Of a stretch of 11,763 nt of DNA, positions 1 to 7,314 are shown piece by piece. Position 1 is the stretch's first letter. Each line of letters begins with the position of its first letter. The stretch covers positions 1 to 11,763 of the forward strand of contig CAVRBK010000041.1 in assembly GCA_963719025.1 (NCBI GenBank). The letters are read 5' to 3'. This DNA is from Thiosocius sp963719025. Lineage in GTDB: Bacteria; Pseudomonadota; Gammaproteobacteria; Chromatiales; Chromatiaceae. The position numbers and the translations under genes were made by a program. The notes under the pieces are model-generated. The model made no database searches. It was not told the DNA's origin and was given only the letters and a program-made list of their open reading frames with translations.

Positions 1-250
<250 letters not shown>

Positions 251-293
251 GCCTTTGTTGTTTTTGCCTTCCATTTGGTGTAGGAAATTGTGC

Positions 294-1539
294 CTCGAAC
301 GTCTGCACCTGGCCGAAACACACCACAGGCAGCGCAAGCGGACCGGTAACCCGCATCTACTACCTCGCCATACCGCCGCAGTTGTTCGATGCGGTCGCAC
401 ATGGCCTCGCCGAGGCCGGTCTGCAACAGGACGAGGCGCACACGCGGATCGTGGTTGAGAAACCCCTGGGACATGACCTCGCGTCGTTCCTCGCGATCGA
501 CCAGACGCTGCGGCAGCACTTTTCAGAGCGCCAGATCTATCGAATGGATCACTTCCTCGGCAAGGAGACAGTGCAGAATATCCTGGCCATGCGTTTCGCC
601 AATCCGATCTTCGAGCCGATCTGGAATCGACGCTACATCGATCACGTGACCGTGACCGTGGCCGAGAAAATCGGCGTCGGTCACCGCGCCGGCTACTACG
701 AGCATGCCGGGGCGCTGCGCGACATGGTGCAGAATCATCTGATCCAGCTGATGTGTCTGGTTGCAATGGAGCCACCGGTCGCCTATGACGCCGATGACAT
801 CCGCAACAAGAAGCTGGATGTGCTTCGCGCCTGCCGCCGCATCCGTGCGGAAGACGTGGCCGCGCATGCGGTGCGTGGACAGTATGCCGAAGGCTGGATC
901 GAGGGCGAACATAGCCCCGGCTACCGCGACGAGCCCGGCATCGCAGCGGATTCCGAGATCGAGACCTATGCCGCGGTCAAACTGCTGGTGGACAACTGGC
1001 GTTGGCAGGACGTGCCGTTCTATCTGCGTACCGGCAAGCGCCTCGCGGCCGCCGCCTCGGAGATCTCGATCCGCTTCCGCGACGTGCCGCATAATGCCTT
1101 TCCTGCCGTTACCGGTGTCAACTCACAGCCCGTACGCCTGGTCATGCAGATCCAGCCGCAGGAAGGCATCATCCTCAAGTTCATGGCCAAGGAGCCCGGC
1201 TCGCCGCTGCGCCTGCGTCCGGTCGATATGCGTTTCGCCTATGGCGAGGCCTTCAGCAAACCCAGTCCCGCGGCGTATGAAACCCTGCTGCATGACCTGT
1301 TGCTGGGCGACGCCACCTTGTTCATGCGCAGCGACCAGGTGCAGGCGGCCTGGGAATTGTTGATGCCGATCATCGAGACCTGGCAGGCCAACCCGGCGCC
1401 CGATTTCCCCAACTACCCTGCCGGCAGCTGGGGACCGGAGGCGGCAGAGCGCCTGATCGCCAGCGATGGTCGGGCATGGCTCGCGCCCAGCCAATGGCAT
1501 CCGCAAGTCGAACCCGACACGGACAGCAAGCATGATTGA
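294..1539 (+). CDS. zwf: Glucose-6-phosphate dehydrogenase, 5'-truncated and frameshifted near its left end
   Basis: The enzyme oxidises glucose-6-phosphate to 6-phosphogluconolactone with NAD(P)+, the entry to the oxidative pentose phosphate and Entner-Doudoroff routes, in the cytosol. Family landmarks appear in order: RIYYLAIPP (352-378), VVEKPLG, the substrate-binding RMDHFLGKE (541-567), the QNH of the catalytic-histidine segment (730-738), DNWRWQDVPFYLRTGKR (991-1041) and the C-terminal YPAGSWGP. The frame is certain from about 328. Just upstream, a zwf-like LERLHLAET is readable only in another frame (294-320), so a single-base indel probably lies at 318-328. By comparison with family members of ~490 residues, over 100 N-terminal residues are missing, replaced by low-complexity sequence. 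A TTG at 382 could be called as a start but lies inside the conserved fold, so it is not the real one. The stop overlaps the GH15 start by 8 nt, a typical operon arrangement. I infer that the intact gene exists in the organism and is damaged here by assembly. Confidence 0.93.
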
Positions 1540-2620
1540 CGACTTCATCGCCGATGAGGCGCCCGGCGCACCGAGCGCCCCGGCTATCACCTGGTCTGGC
1601 CGCGCGACCTGGCCGAATGCGCCGGGGCCCTGCTTGCGCTCGGCGCCGAAGACGAGGCGCGTGATGTGCTGCGCTACCTGCTGGCCACACAGCGTGCCGA
1701 CGGCAGCTGGTTTCAGAACCAATGGCTGGGTGGCACATCGTACTGGACCGGCATCCAGCTCGACGAGGTCGCCTTTCCGGTATTACTGGCCGGCACGCTG
1801 GCCGACCGCGACGCGCTCGATGGCATCGAGGTGATCGACATGGTGCAGCGTGCCCTGGGTTTCATCGCCCGCCAGGGCCCGGTCAGTCCGCAGGACCGCT
1901 GGGAGGAAAACAACGGCGTCAATACCTTCACCATGGCCGTGTGCATCGCGGCACTGGTCTCGGGTGCGCGTTTCCTGCCGCCGGCACAGGAGGCGTTCGT
2001 GCTCGAACTCGCCGACTACTGGAATGCGCGCCTGGACGACTGGACAGCGGTACAGGCCACCGAACTGGATCAGCGGCATGGCATTCGCGGCCACTACCTG
2101 CGCAGCACGCCGCCGGAGGCCTTGCTCGACGACAGCGTGCTGGCCCGCGTCGCGCCGATCAAGAACCGCAGTCACGACCCGGGACTGTCCGCCGGCGAAC
2201 AGATCGGCGGCGATTTCCTGCAGCTGGTGCGCTACGGCCTGCGCGCGCCCGACGCACCCTTGATCGCCGACACGATAACCTTGCTCGACGCACTGCTGCG
2301 CGTGGAGTTGCCGCAGGGCCCCTGTTGGTACCGCTACAATGGCGACGGCCCCGGTGCGCATCCTGCCCGCAAGCAAACGCCTCGCCCTGTGTCTGCCGCT
2401 GGCAACGCGCGTCACCTGGCAGCTGGATCAGGGTGGACAAGGAGAGACGGCCACACGCGACATTGGGCTCAATGTCCACGTTGCCCAGCTACCCGACTTC
2501 CCAATGAAAAGCCGCCACCTGACCCTGCAGTTATCGACTGACACGCCAACACGCAACTACGAGATTGCTATCCTGCCCGATACGCAAGCTAGCCGCATCG
2601 TCAATAGCGTGTGCAGGTAA
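1532..2620 (+). pseudogene. Glycoside hydrolase family 15 (glucoamylase/glucodextranase-like) remnant with two internal deletions
   Basis: An intact member would hydrolyse alpha-glucans (alpha-1,4 or alpha-1,6 linkages) to glucose. Three pieces remain. Piece 1 (1532 to ~1575, frame 2) gives MIDDFIADEAPGAP, matching the usual EAPGAP start of bacterial GH15 proteins. Piece 2 (~1573-2349, frame 1) starts at GYHLVWPRDL and includes SWFQNQWLGG, the RWEENNGVNTF segment with the WEE general acid (1900-1908), and ends at WYRYNGDG. Piece 3 (~2345-2620, frame 2) holds the glucodextranase-type C-terminal domain (ILPASKRLAL, VTWQLDQGG, TRDIGLNVHVAQLP). The segment between pieces 1 and 2 (roughly 300 codons in relatives, from memory) and about 100 codons between pieces 2 and 3, including the expected catalytic-base glutamate, are absent. 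Neither junction preserves frame, so no single active enzyme can be made. The longest single frame, from a GTG at 1666 to 2541, ends in a nonsense tail. The start overlaps zwf by 8 nt; zwf and GH15 genes are commonly clustered. Assembly collapse is the main alternative to real decay. Confidence 0.8.
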
Positions 2621-2624
2621 TTCT

Positions 2625-2629
2625 AGGAG
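2625..2629 (+). promoter_or_regulatory. Ribosome binding site of corA
   Basis: AGGAG lies 8 nt before ATG 2638. It favours this start over the upstream in-frame GTG at 2611, which would place the binding site inside the coding region. Confidence 0.7.
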
Positions 2630-2637
2630 AACCCGAG

Positions 2638-3717
2638 ATGGCCTATTTCGACAAACGCTATCATCCACCCGGCACCGCGCCCGGATCGCTACAGCAGCAT
2701 CAGACGCCAACCGAAAGCGACTTCCGTGTGCGTCTGGTGCGCTATGGCAAGAGCGCGATCGATGTAACCGAAGGGGATGACTTCGAGCCACAGCAGACGC
2801 GCGTCAGCGATACCCAGCCGCTGATCTGGCTGCATGTGCAGGGACGTCCATCGGCCGACCTGCTGGACCATATCGGCAGGCACTTCGATCTGCATGCGCT
2901 GGCGCTGGAGGATGTCCACAACTCCGGGCAACGACCCAAGGTCGAAGAGTTTGACGATCAGGTGTTCGCGATCCTGTCCCTGCCACGTTTCGAGCAGCGC
3001 CAGGTCGAAGTCCACCAGGTCAGTTTCTTCTGCGCCAGGAACTGTGTGCTGAGCTTCTGCGAAGGCCCGACCGATCCATTTGAGCCGGTACTGCGGCGTC
3101 TAAAGGAAGGTGGCGGAAAATTGCGTGCCCGGGGCCCGGACTACCTGCTGTATGCGCTGTTCGACACCGTCATCGACCAGGGCTTTCCGGTGCTGGAGGC
3201 GTTTGGCCTGGAGCTGGAGGACCTGGAAAACAAGATCGTCGCCAACGCGGCGGGCGATACCCTGGTGCATATTCACACCGTCAAACGCGAGCTGATCCTG
3301 TTGCGGCGCATGTTGTGGCCACAACGCGAGGTGCTCAATGCGCTGTTGCACGAAGATCGCGATCTGATCGGCGACGAGACCCAGCTCTACCTGCGCGACT
3401 GCTACGACCATACGATCCAGGTCATGGATCTGCTCGAGACCTATCGTGACATGAGTGCCAGCATGCTCGACATCTACCTGTCCAGCATCAGCAACCGGAT
3501 GAACGAGACCATGCGCGTACTGACCGTGATCGCGACCATCTTTATCCCGCTGACATTCATCGTCGGCGTTTATGGCATGAACTTCGGTGGCAACGGCAAA
3601 AGCCCGTGGGCCATGCCGGAACTCGACTGGTACTACGGCTACCCGCTGGTATGGCTGCTGATGCTGGTCGTCGCCGCCGGCATGCTGATCTATTTCTGGC
3701 GCAAACGCTGGCTTTGA
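2638..3717 (+). CDS. corA: CorA-family divalent-cation (Mg2+/Co2+) channel
   Basis: The predicted product (359 aa) is an inner-membrane channel for Mg2+ or related divalent ions, expected to work as a homopentamer. A soluble alpha/beta N-terminal domain and long helices fill residues ~1-285. Two membrane segments follow at about 291-311 and 333-353. The signature YGMNF (GMN at 313-315) sits at the end of the first, as in the CorA selectivity loop, and the protein ends in a basic KRWL tail. Length and layout are normal for the family. The ATG at 2638 is chosen because AGGAG lies 8 nt upstream (2625-2629); an in-frame GTG at 2611 has no such site. The gene starts 17 nt after the last stop of the GH15 remnant, so it may have been cotranscribed with zwf-GH15. 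Which ion is transported cannot be read from the sequence. Confidence 0.93.
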   Translation: MAYFDKRYHPPGTAPGSLQQHQTPTESDFRVRLVRYGKSAIDVTEGDDFEPQQTRVSDTQPLIWLHVQGRPSADLLDHIGRHFDLHALALEDVHNSGQRPKVEEFDDQVFAILSLPRFEQRQVEVHQVSFFCARNCVLSFCEGPTDPFEPVLRRLKEGGGKLRARGPDYLLYALFDTVIDQGFPVLEAFGLELEDLENKIVANAAGDTLVHIHTVKRELILLRRMLWPQREVLNALLHEDRDLIGDETQLYLRDCYDHTIQVMDLLETYRDMSASMLDIYLSSISNRMNETMRVLTVIATIFIPLTFIVGVYGMNFGGNGKSPWAMPELDWYYGYPLVWLLMLVVAAGMLIYFWRKRWL

Positions 3718-3751
3718 TCGAGCGCGGCTCGCGGCCCGTCAGACAGAAAGA

Positions 3752-3774
3752 AAAATCTGCACAGCACGGATTTT
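3752..3774 (+). terminator. AT-rich hairpin after corA, possible weak terminator
   Basis: AAAATCTG (3752-3759) pairs with CGGATTTT (3767-3774), an 8-bp stem with one G-T wobble and a 7-base loop. The 3' arm ends in four T but is followed by GCGCCC, not a T tract, so it is at best a weak intrinsic terminator. It lies 35 nt after the corA stop. A second small hairpin, cgagc/gctcg with a 3-base loop (3719-3731), sits immediately after the stop without any T tract. Confidence 0.3.
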
Positions 3775-3783
3775 GCGCCCGCA

Positions 3784-3819
3784 ACAGCTGTCAAACGGAT
3801 ATTGCCGACACAGCTGTCA
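3784..3819. promoter_or_regulatory. Paired ACAGCTGTCA repeats, candidate operator upstream of the STAS-Usp gene
   Basis: The 10-mer ACAGCTGTCA occurs at 3784-3793 and again at 3810-3819, 26 bp apart (about 2.5 helical turns). Its first eight bases, ACAGCTGT, are a perfect palindrome. Repeated palindromic half-sites in the only sizeable intergenic region of the plus strand (3718-3885) resemble a binding site for a dimeric regulator. No regulator is identified, and the two copies could also pair with each other in RNA. A GC hairpin ccggc/gccgg (3834-3849) lies between the repeats and the start codon. I see no convincing -35/-10 pair in this gap. Confidence 0.3.
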
Positions 3820-3885
3820 GGCGCATCGACCGTCCGGCGACCGGGCCGGCAACAACAATCAGATCATCCGCAGAGGGAAACCGCC

Positions 3886-4725
3886 ATGATCGAACAGATA
3901 CCCATCAACGAAGGCAAGCTGGTCGCGTTTCGTCTCAGCGGCAAGCTCAGCCACGCCGACTACCAGACCTTCCTGCCGCGTCTCAGTGAGTTCATCAACA
4001 CGCATGGTCGCGTTTCGATGCTGCTGGAACTGGTCGACTTCGACGGTTGGGACCTGGCTGCCGCATACGACGATTTTCGTTTCGGCACAGAGCATGCAGA
4101 CGCTTTCGAACGTATCGCGATTGTCGGACATGGCACGCTGCAGCGCTGGATGACGCGAATGGCCAAACCCTTTACCAGCGCCGAGATCCGGTTCTTCGAA
4201 CAGGATCTGGTGGGCGATGCCTGGGACTGGCTACGCGAGAGCGACCGGCAGGACATGCTCGACCGGCGGGCACCCGACACCTACCAGCAGATCCTGGCAG
4301 CCGTGGACTTCTCCCGCCACTCGGTGCGCGTGTTGCGCCGCGCGCTGGACCTCGCAAAGCGTCACGGCAGCCAGATCAACCTGGTGCACGCGGTCGAGAG
4401 CCGCGTCCAGTATGACGATGCCTACGACCCCTTGATGGTCCTGGCGCACGATATGGATCTTGACCATGAACTGGTCGAAGCAGCGAAAAAGCGCATGCAG
4501 TCCCTGATCGCCGAGGTCGATGCCGGCGACATCCCCAATGCAGTCCTGCTGGGATCGCCGAAGTCGATGATCCTGTCGCAGGCCGAGGCACTGAACGCAG
4601 ACCTGATCGTGCTCGGCACACAGGGGCATCGCGGACTCGCGCGGCTGCTGGGATCGACCGCCAGGGCGGTCACCCTGAGCGCCCGTTGTGACGTGCTCAC
4701 GGTGCGAATCGGCGCCGAAGATTGA
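3886..4725 (+). CDS. STAS/SpoIIAA-like domain fused to a universal stress protein (UspA) domain
   Basis: The 279-residue cytosolic protein has two parts. Residues 1 to ~120 resemble the SpoIIAA-like (STAS-fold) family: KLVAFRLSGKLSHADYQ, then VSMLLELVDFDGWDLAAAYDD, and a FERIAIVGH strand-helix with FFEQDLVGDAWDWL at the end. Residues ~134-276 are a complete Usp domain, with ILAAVDFS (Asp141 where the nucleotide-binding Asp is expected), INLVHAVE, ADLIVLGTQGHRG and LLGST, ending CDVLTVRIG. The GxxG-8x-GS arrangement (G244, G247, G256-S257) suggests the ATP-binding Usp class. The start at ATG 3886 follows a GAGGG-like site (3873-3877) and begins precisely with the STAS-type N-terminus; an in-frame extension back to 3802 is non-conserved. 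The gene is 9 nt upstream of a small membrane stress protein, so the two are probably one transcript. Known roles: Usp proteins support survival under starvation or oxidative stress, and SpoIIAA-like domains mediate protein or lipid contacts. The joint function is unknown. Confidence 0.88.
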   Translation: MIEQIPINEGKLVAFRLSGKLSHADYQTFLPRLSEFINTHGRVSMLLELVDFDGWDLAAAYDDFRFGTEHADAFERIAIVGHGTLQRWMTRMAKPFTSAEIRFFEQDLVGDAWDWLRESDRQDMLDRRAPDTYQQILAAVDFSRHSVRVLRRALDLAKRHGSQINLVHAVESRVQYDDAYDPLMVLAHDMDLDHELVEAAKKRMQSLIAEVDAGDIPNAVLLGSPKSMILSQAEALNADLIVLGTQGHRGLARLLGSTARAVTLSARCDVLTVRIGAED

Positions 4726-4730
4726 GGTGA
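4724..4730 (+). promoter_or_regulatory. Ribosome binding site overlapping the STAS-Usp stop codon
   Basis: GAGGTGA overlaps the TGA stop of the preceding gene and lies 4 nt from ATG 4735, consistent with translational coupling of the two genes. Confidence 0.65.
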
Positions 4731-4734
4731 TCCG

Positions 4735-5277
4735 ATGGATGCACAAACCTATAATGAACCCCTGATCGCGGCGCTGTTCGACACGCCGGATCGTGCTGCC
4801 CGCGTGGTCGAACAATTGATTGAGCAGGACTTTCCCATGGACCAGGTATCACTGCTGCACCGGGCCGGTGGGCATGGCGACGACTTTCTCGGCGTCAGCT
4901 ACGGCGACGAAGCCGAACGAATCCGCGTGTGGAGCGAGCACGGCGCCTTGTGGGGCTCGCTGGCCGGGCTGCTCGCCGGCATCAGCGGACTGATGATCGT
5001 CCCCGGCGTTGGCGCCCTGCTGCTCGCCGGGCCGATCATCAATACGATCGCCGGCGCGGCGCTGGGTGCCGGTGTCATGGCCGGCTCGGCAGTGGCCACG
5101 CGACTCGGCATTGCTTTCCATCGACTGGGCATCCCCGAGGAAAAGCTCGAACGGCTGCACCAGGCGATCATGGACGACAAGACCCTGCTCCTGATCCACT
5201 GTGGCGAGCACAACCCGGAGGCATTGCAACGACGTCTGTTGTGGCAAGGTGCCGACAGCGTCAGCCGGTTGCCCTGA
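4735..5277 (+). CDS. YflT/GS17M-like stress-associated membrane protein with glycine-rich hydrophobic core
   Basis: This is a 180-residue protein of unknown biochemical role. Residues ~10-45 (LIAALFDTPDRAARVVEQLIEQ..) form the alpha/beta segment typical of heat-induced or general stress 17M-like proteins. Residues ~65-125 are hydrophobic and rich in Gly and Ala (WGSLAGLLAGISGLMIVPGVG.., GAALGAGVMAGSAVA), with small residues spaced as in glycine-zipper membrane helices; probably two membrane passes. Residues 126-157 (AFHRLGIPEEKLERL..DDKTLLLIH) match the family ending RLGIP...LLVVH. I recognise this architecture from proteins annotated DUF1269/YflT-like, but I cannot run the profile. Its position directly behind a Usp fusion supports a stress role. 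No signal peptide is seen. Confidence 0.8.
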   Translation: MDAQTYNEPLIAALFDTPDRAARVVEQLIEQDFPMDQVSLLHRAGGHGDDFLGVSYGDEAERIRVWSEHGALWGSLAGLLAGISGLMIVPGVGALLLAGPIINTIAGAALGAGVMAGSAVATRLGIAFHRLGIPEEKLERLHQAIMDDKTLLLIHCGEHNPEALQRRLLWQGADSVSRLP

Positions 5278-5375
5278 GCAACGCAGCGTGCAGGCCGCAC
5301 ATGTGTTCCCGCCGCTGCCAGTCCGAAGAGACGCCGGCAGACTCACTCATCGTTGATCCAACAAGGACGTCCGCC

Positions 5376-6371
5376 GTGCCGAACCATCGAATCCTGCGAA
5401 ACGCCGTCACACTGCTAGGCATGATTGCGCTGCTCGGCGCCTGCGGTTCAGACGCCGAGCATGATGCCGTCGGGCTGCTGGAGTGGGAACGGGTCGTGCT
5501 AAGTGCCGAGGTCAGCGAACCGATCACCGCCATCCAGGTTTCGAAAGGACAGCTGGTGGAGGCCGGCCAGGCAATCCTGCAGCTGGACCCGCAGCGCTTC
5601 CAGGCGCGCCTGTCACAGGCCGCTGCGCAGCGCACCCAGGCGGCGGCACGCCTGGCCGAACTGCAGCGTGGGCCACGCGCCGAGGAGATCGAAGAGGCGC
5701 GCGCACGTCTGCGCGGTGATGACAGCGATCTGGCCAATGCCGAACTGGAATTGCAACGCGTGTCCGACCTGATCAAGCGCAAACTCGCCAGCCAGGAGGC
5801 GGTCGACAATGCCCGCACCCAGCGTGACCGCGCGCTGGCCAGTCACGATGTGTCGCGGGCTGCGTTGCAGGTGCTGTTGGCCGGCACTACCGTGGAAGAG
5901 CTGCAACAGGCGCAGGCACAGGTCGCCCAGCTCGACGCGCAGCTGGTGGGCGCCGAGCTTGACCTGAAACGGCTCACGCTGCGTGCACCACGCCCCGGTC
6001 GTATCGACGACGTGCTTTATCATCTCGGCGAGCGTCCACCCGCCGGTGCAACACTGGCCGTGCTGCTGGCCGGCGAACAACCCTATGCGCGGGTGTATGT
6101 TCCGGAACCCGTGCGTAGTCGGGTCACGCCGGGCAGTGCGGCACGCGTTTATGTCGATGGCAATGACACAGCGTTCAGTGGTCGCGTGCGCATGGTCAGT
6201 TCGGATGCGACCTTCACCCCGTATTACTCGCTGACCCAGAACGACCGGTCGCGCCTGAGCTATGTCGCCGAGGTCGTGCTCGACGATGCCGCGGCAGCGG
6301 AGCTGCCCGGCGGTGTGCCGGTGCGCGTGGATTTCTCCGCTGCCCCTCCGGCAACGCGCGGCAATGACTGA
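5376..6371 (+). CDS. HlyD/YbhG-like membrane-fusion (periplasmic adaptor) lipoprotein
   Basis: This is the 331-residue adaptor of an ABC exporter, bridging the inner-membrane pump and an outer-membrane channel. The N-terminus RILRN..LLGMIALLGAC is a lipoprotein signal with lipid-acceptor Cys23, followed by Gly-Ser-Asp. Residues ~36-75 and ~197-235 are the two halves of the lipoyl domain (SAEVSEPITAIQVSKGQLVEAG and LTLRAPRPGRIDDVL). Between them lies a long Ala/Gln/Leu/Arg-rich coiled-coil hairpin (~75-195) with the GPRAEEIEEARA motif of the YbhG/YhiI group. Residues 236-325 form the beta-barrel part. I chose the GTG at 5376: AAGGA lies 8 nt upstream (5363-5367), and only this start exposes the signal peptide, although the frame stays open back to 4929. 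The stop overlaps the ATPase gene by 8 nt. No TolC-like partner is encoded in the window. Confidence 0.9.
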   Translation: MPNHRILRNAVTLLGMIALLGACGSDAEHDAVGLLEWERVVLSAEVSEPITAIQVSKGQLVEAGQAILQLDPQRFQARLSQAAAQRTQAAARLAELQRGPRAEEIEEARARLRGDDSDLANAELELQRVSDLIKRKLASQEAVDNARTQRDRALASHDVSRAALQVLLAGTTVEELQQAQAQVAQLDAQLVGAELDLKRLTLRAPRPGRIDDVLYHLGERPPAGATLAVLLAGEQPYARVYVPEPVRSRVTPGSAARVYVDGNDTAFSGRVRMVSSDATFTPYYSLTQNDRSRLSYVAEVVLDDAAAAELPGGVPVRVDFSAAPPATRGND

Positions 6372-7314
6372 GGATGTCGCCATCCGGGCCAGCGGTCTGA
6401 CCCGACGCTTCGGCTCGCTGACCGCGGTCGATCATCTCGACCTGCAGGTACCACGCCGCAGCATCTATGGCTTTCTCGGTCCCAACGGCTCCGGCAAGTC
6501 GACCACGATCCGCATGTTGTGCGGCCTGCTGACCCCCAGCGAAGGCCATGCGCAGGTGCTCGGCTACCGCGTCCCCGAACAGGCCGAGGCACTGAAGCGC
6601 AAGATCGGCTACATGACGCAGCGCTTCTCGCTGTACGAAGACCTCAGCGTGTATGAGAACCTGACGTTCGTCGCCCGCATCTATTGCCTGCCGGCCAGGC
6701 AAAGACGCCTGCGCGTCGACGCTGCCTTGCAAACCTACAACCTGACCCGACAGGCCAGGCAGTTCGCCGGCACACTCAGCGGCGGGCAGAAGCAGCGGCT
6801 GGCGCTGGCGGCGGCCACGCTGCATGAACCGGAACTGCTGTTTCTCGACGAACCGACCAGCGCGGTCGATCCGCAGACCCGACGCGATTTCTGGGAGACC
6901 CTGTTCGACCTGGTCGATGCCGGCACCACGATCCTGGTCTCGACCCATTACATGGACGAGGCCGAGCGCTGTCACCGCCTGGCCATTCTGGACAACGGCC
7001 GCGTGGTCGCCGACGACCGGCCGGATGCGCTGATGGCCGCGGTCGACGCCGCCGTGATCGAGGTCGAGGCAACGGCGTCGCGGCAGCTGCGCCAACTGTT
7101 GAAAAATGCTCCGGACGTGATCAGCGTGACCCAGCTGGGCAGCCGCCTGCGGGTGCTGGTGCGCCGCGAGCAGGCGCAGCCACAGCCATTCGTCGAGAAC
7201 TTGATGCATGCAGCCGGCATCACCGGCGACGCGCGCCTAACCCATGCCAGCCTGGAAGACGTGTTCGTCATGACCACGCGCAATCCGACACAGACGCCGG
7301 AGGCAGCGACATGA
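6364..7314 (+). CDS. ABC exporter ATP-binding protein (YbhF/DrrA-like, single nucleotide-binding domain)
   Basis: The 316-residue ATPase energises the exporter encoded by its neighbours. Visible motifs are Walker A GPNGSGKST (39-47), Q-loop Gln86 (IGYMTQRFSLYEDLSVYEN), signature LSGGQKQR (138-145), Walker B LLFLDEP (158-164) and the H-loop STHYMDEAERC (His195). The C-terminal ~80 residues form the regulatory extension common in ABC-2 drug and polysaccharide exporters and end in LEDVFVMTT. E. coli YbhF has two nucleotide-binding domains in tandem; this protein has one and would have to dimerise. ATG 6364 overlaps the adaptor gene by 8 nt. Its stop overlaps the permease start in ATGA (7311-7314). 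The substrate is unknown. Confidence 0.95.
   Translation: MTEDVAIRASGLTRRFGSLTAVDHLDLQVPRRSIYGFLGPNGSGKSTTIRMLCGLLTPSEGHAQVLGYRVPEQAEALKRKIGYMTQRFSLYEDLSVYENLTFVARIYCLPARQRRLRVDAALQTYNLTRQARQFAGTLSGGQKQRLALAAATLHEPELLFLDEPTSAVDPQTRRDFWETLFDLVDAGTTILVSTHYMDEAERCHRLAILDNGRVVADDRPDALMAAVDAAVIEVEATASRQLRQLLKNAPDVISVTQLGSRLRVLVRREQAQPQPFVENLMHAAGITGDARLTHASLEDVFVMTTRNPTQTPEAAT

Noticed and set aside
1532..2620. Programmed frameshifting in the GH15 gene
   Set aside because: Large conserved segments are missing at both frame changes, so the cause is deletion; no slippery sequence explains it.
3834..3849. GC hairpin upstream of the STAS-Usp gene as an intrinsic terminator
   Set aside because: The stem is only 5 bp and no T tract follows; recorded only as part of the intergenic description.
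4600..4680. One-residue-short Usp nucleotide-binding motif (GxxG-8x-GS)
   Set aside because: I recall the 8-residue spacing from other proteobacterial Usp proteins (GRHGLALLLGST-like), so it is not a lesion.
4929..5375. N-terminal extension of the HlyD-like adaptor
   Set aside because: The frame is open, but it overlaps the stress membrane protein in another frame. A lipoprotein signal and a ribosome site mark GTG 5376 as the start.
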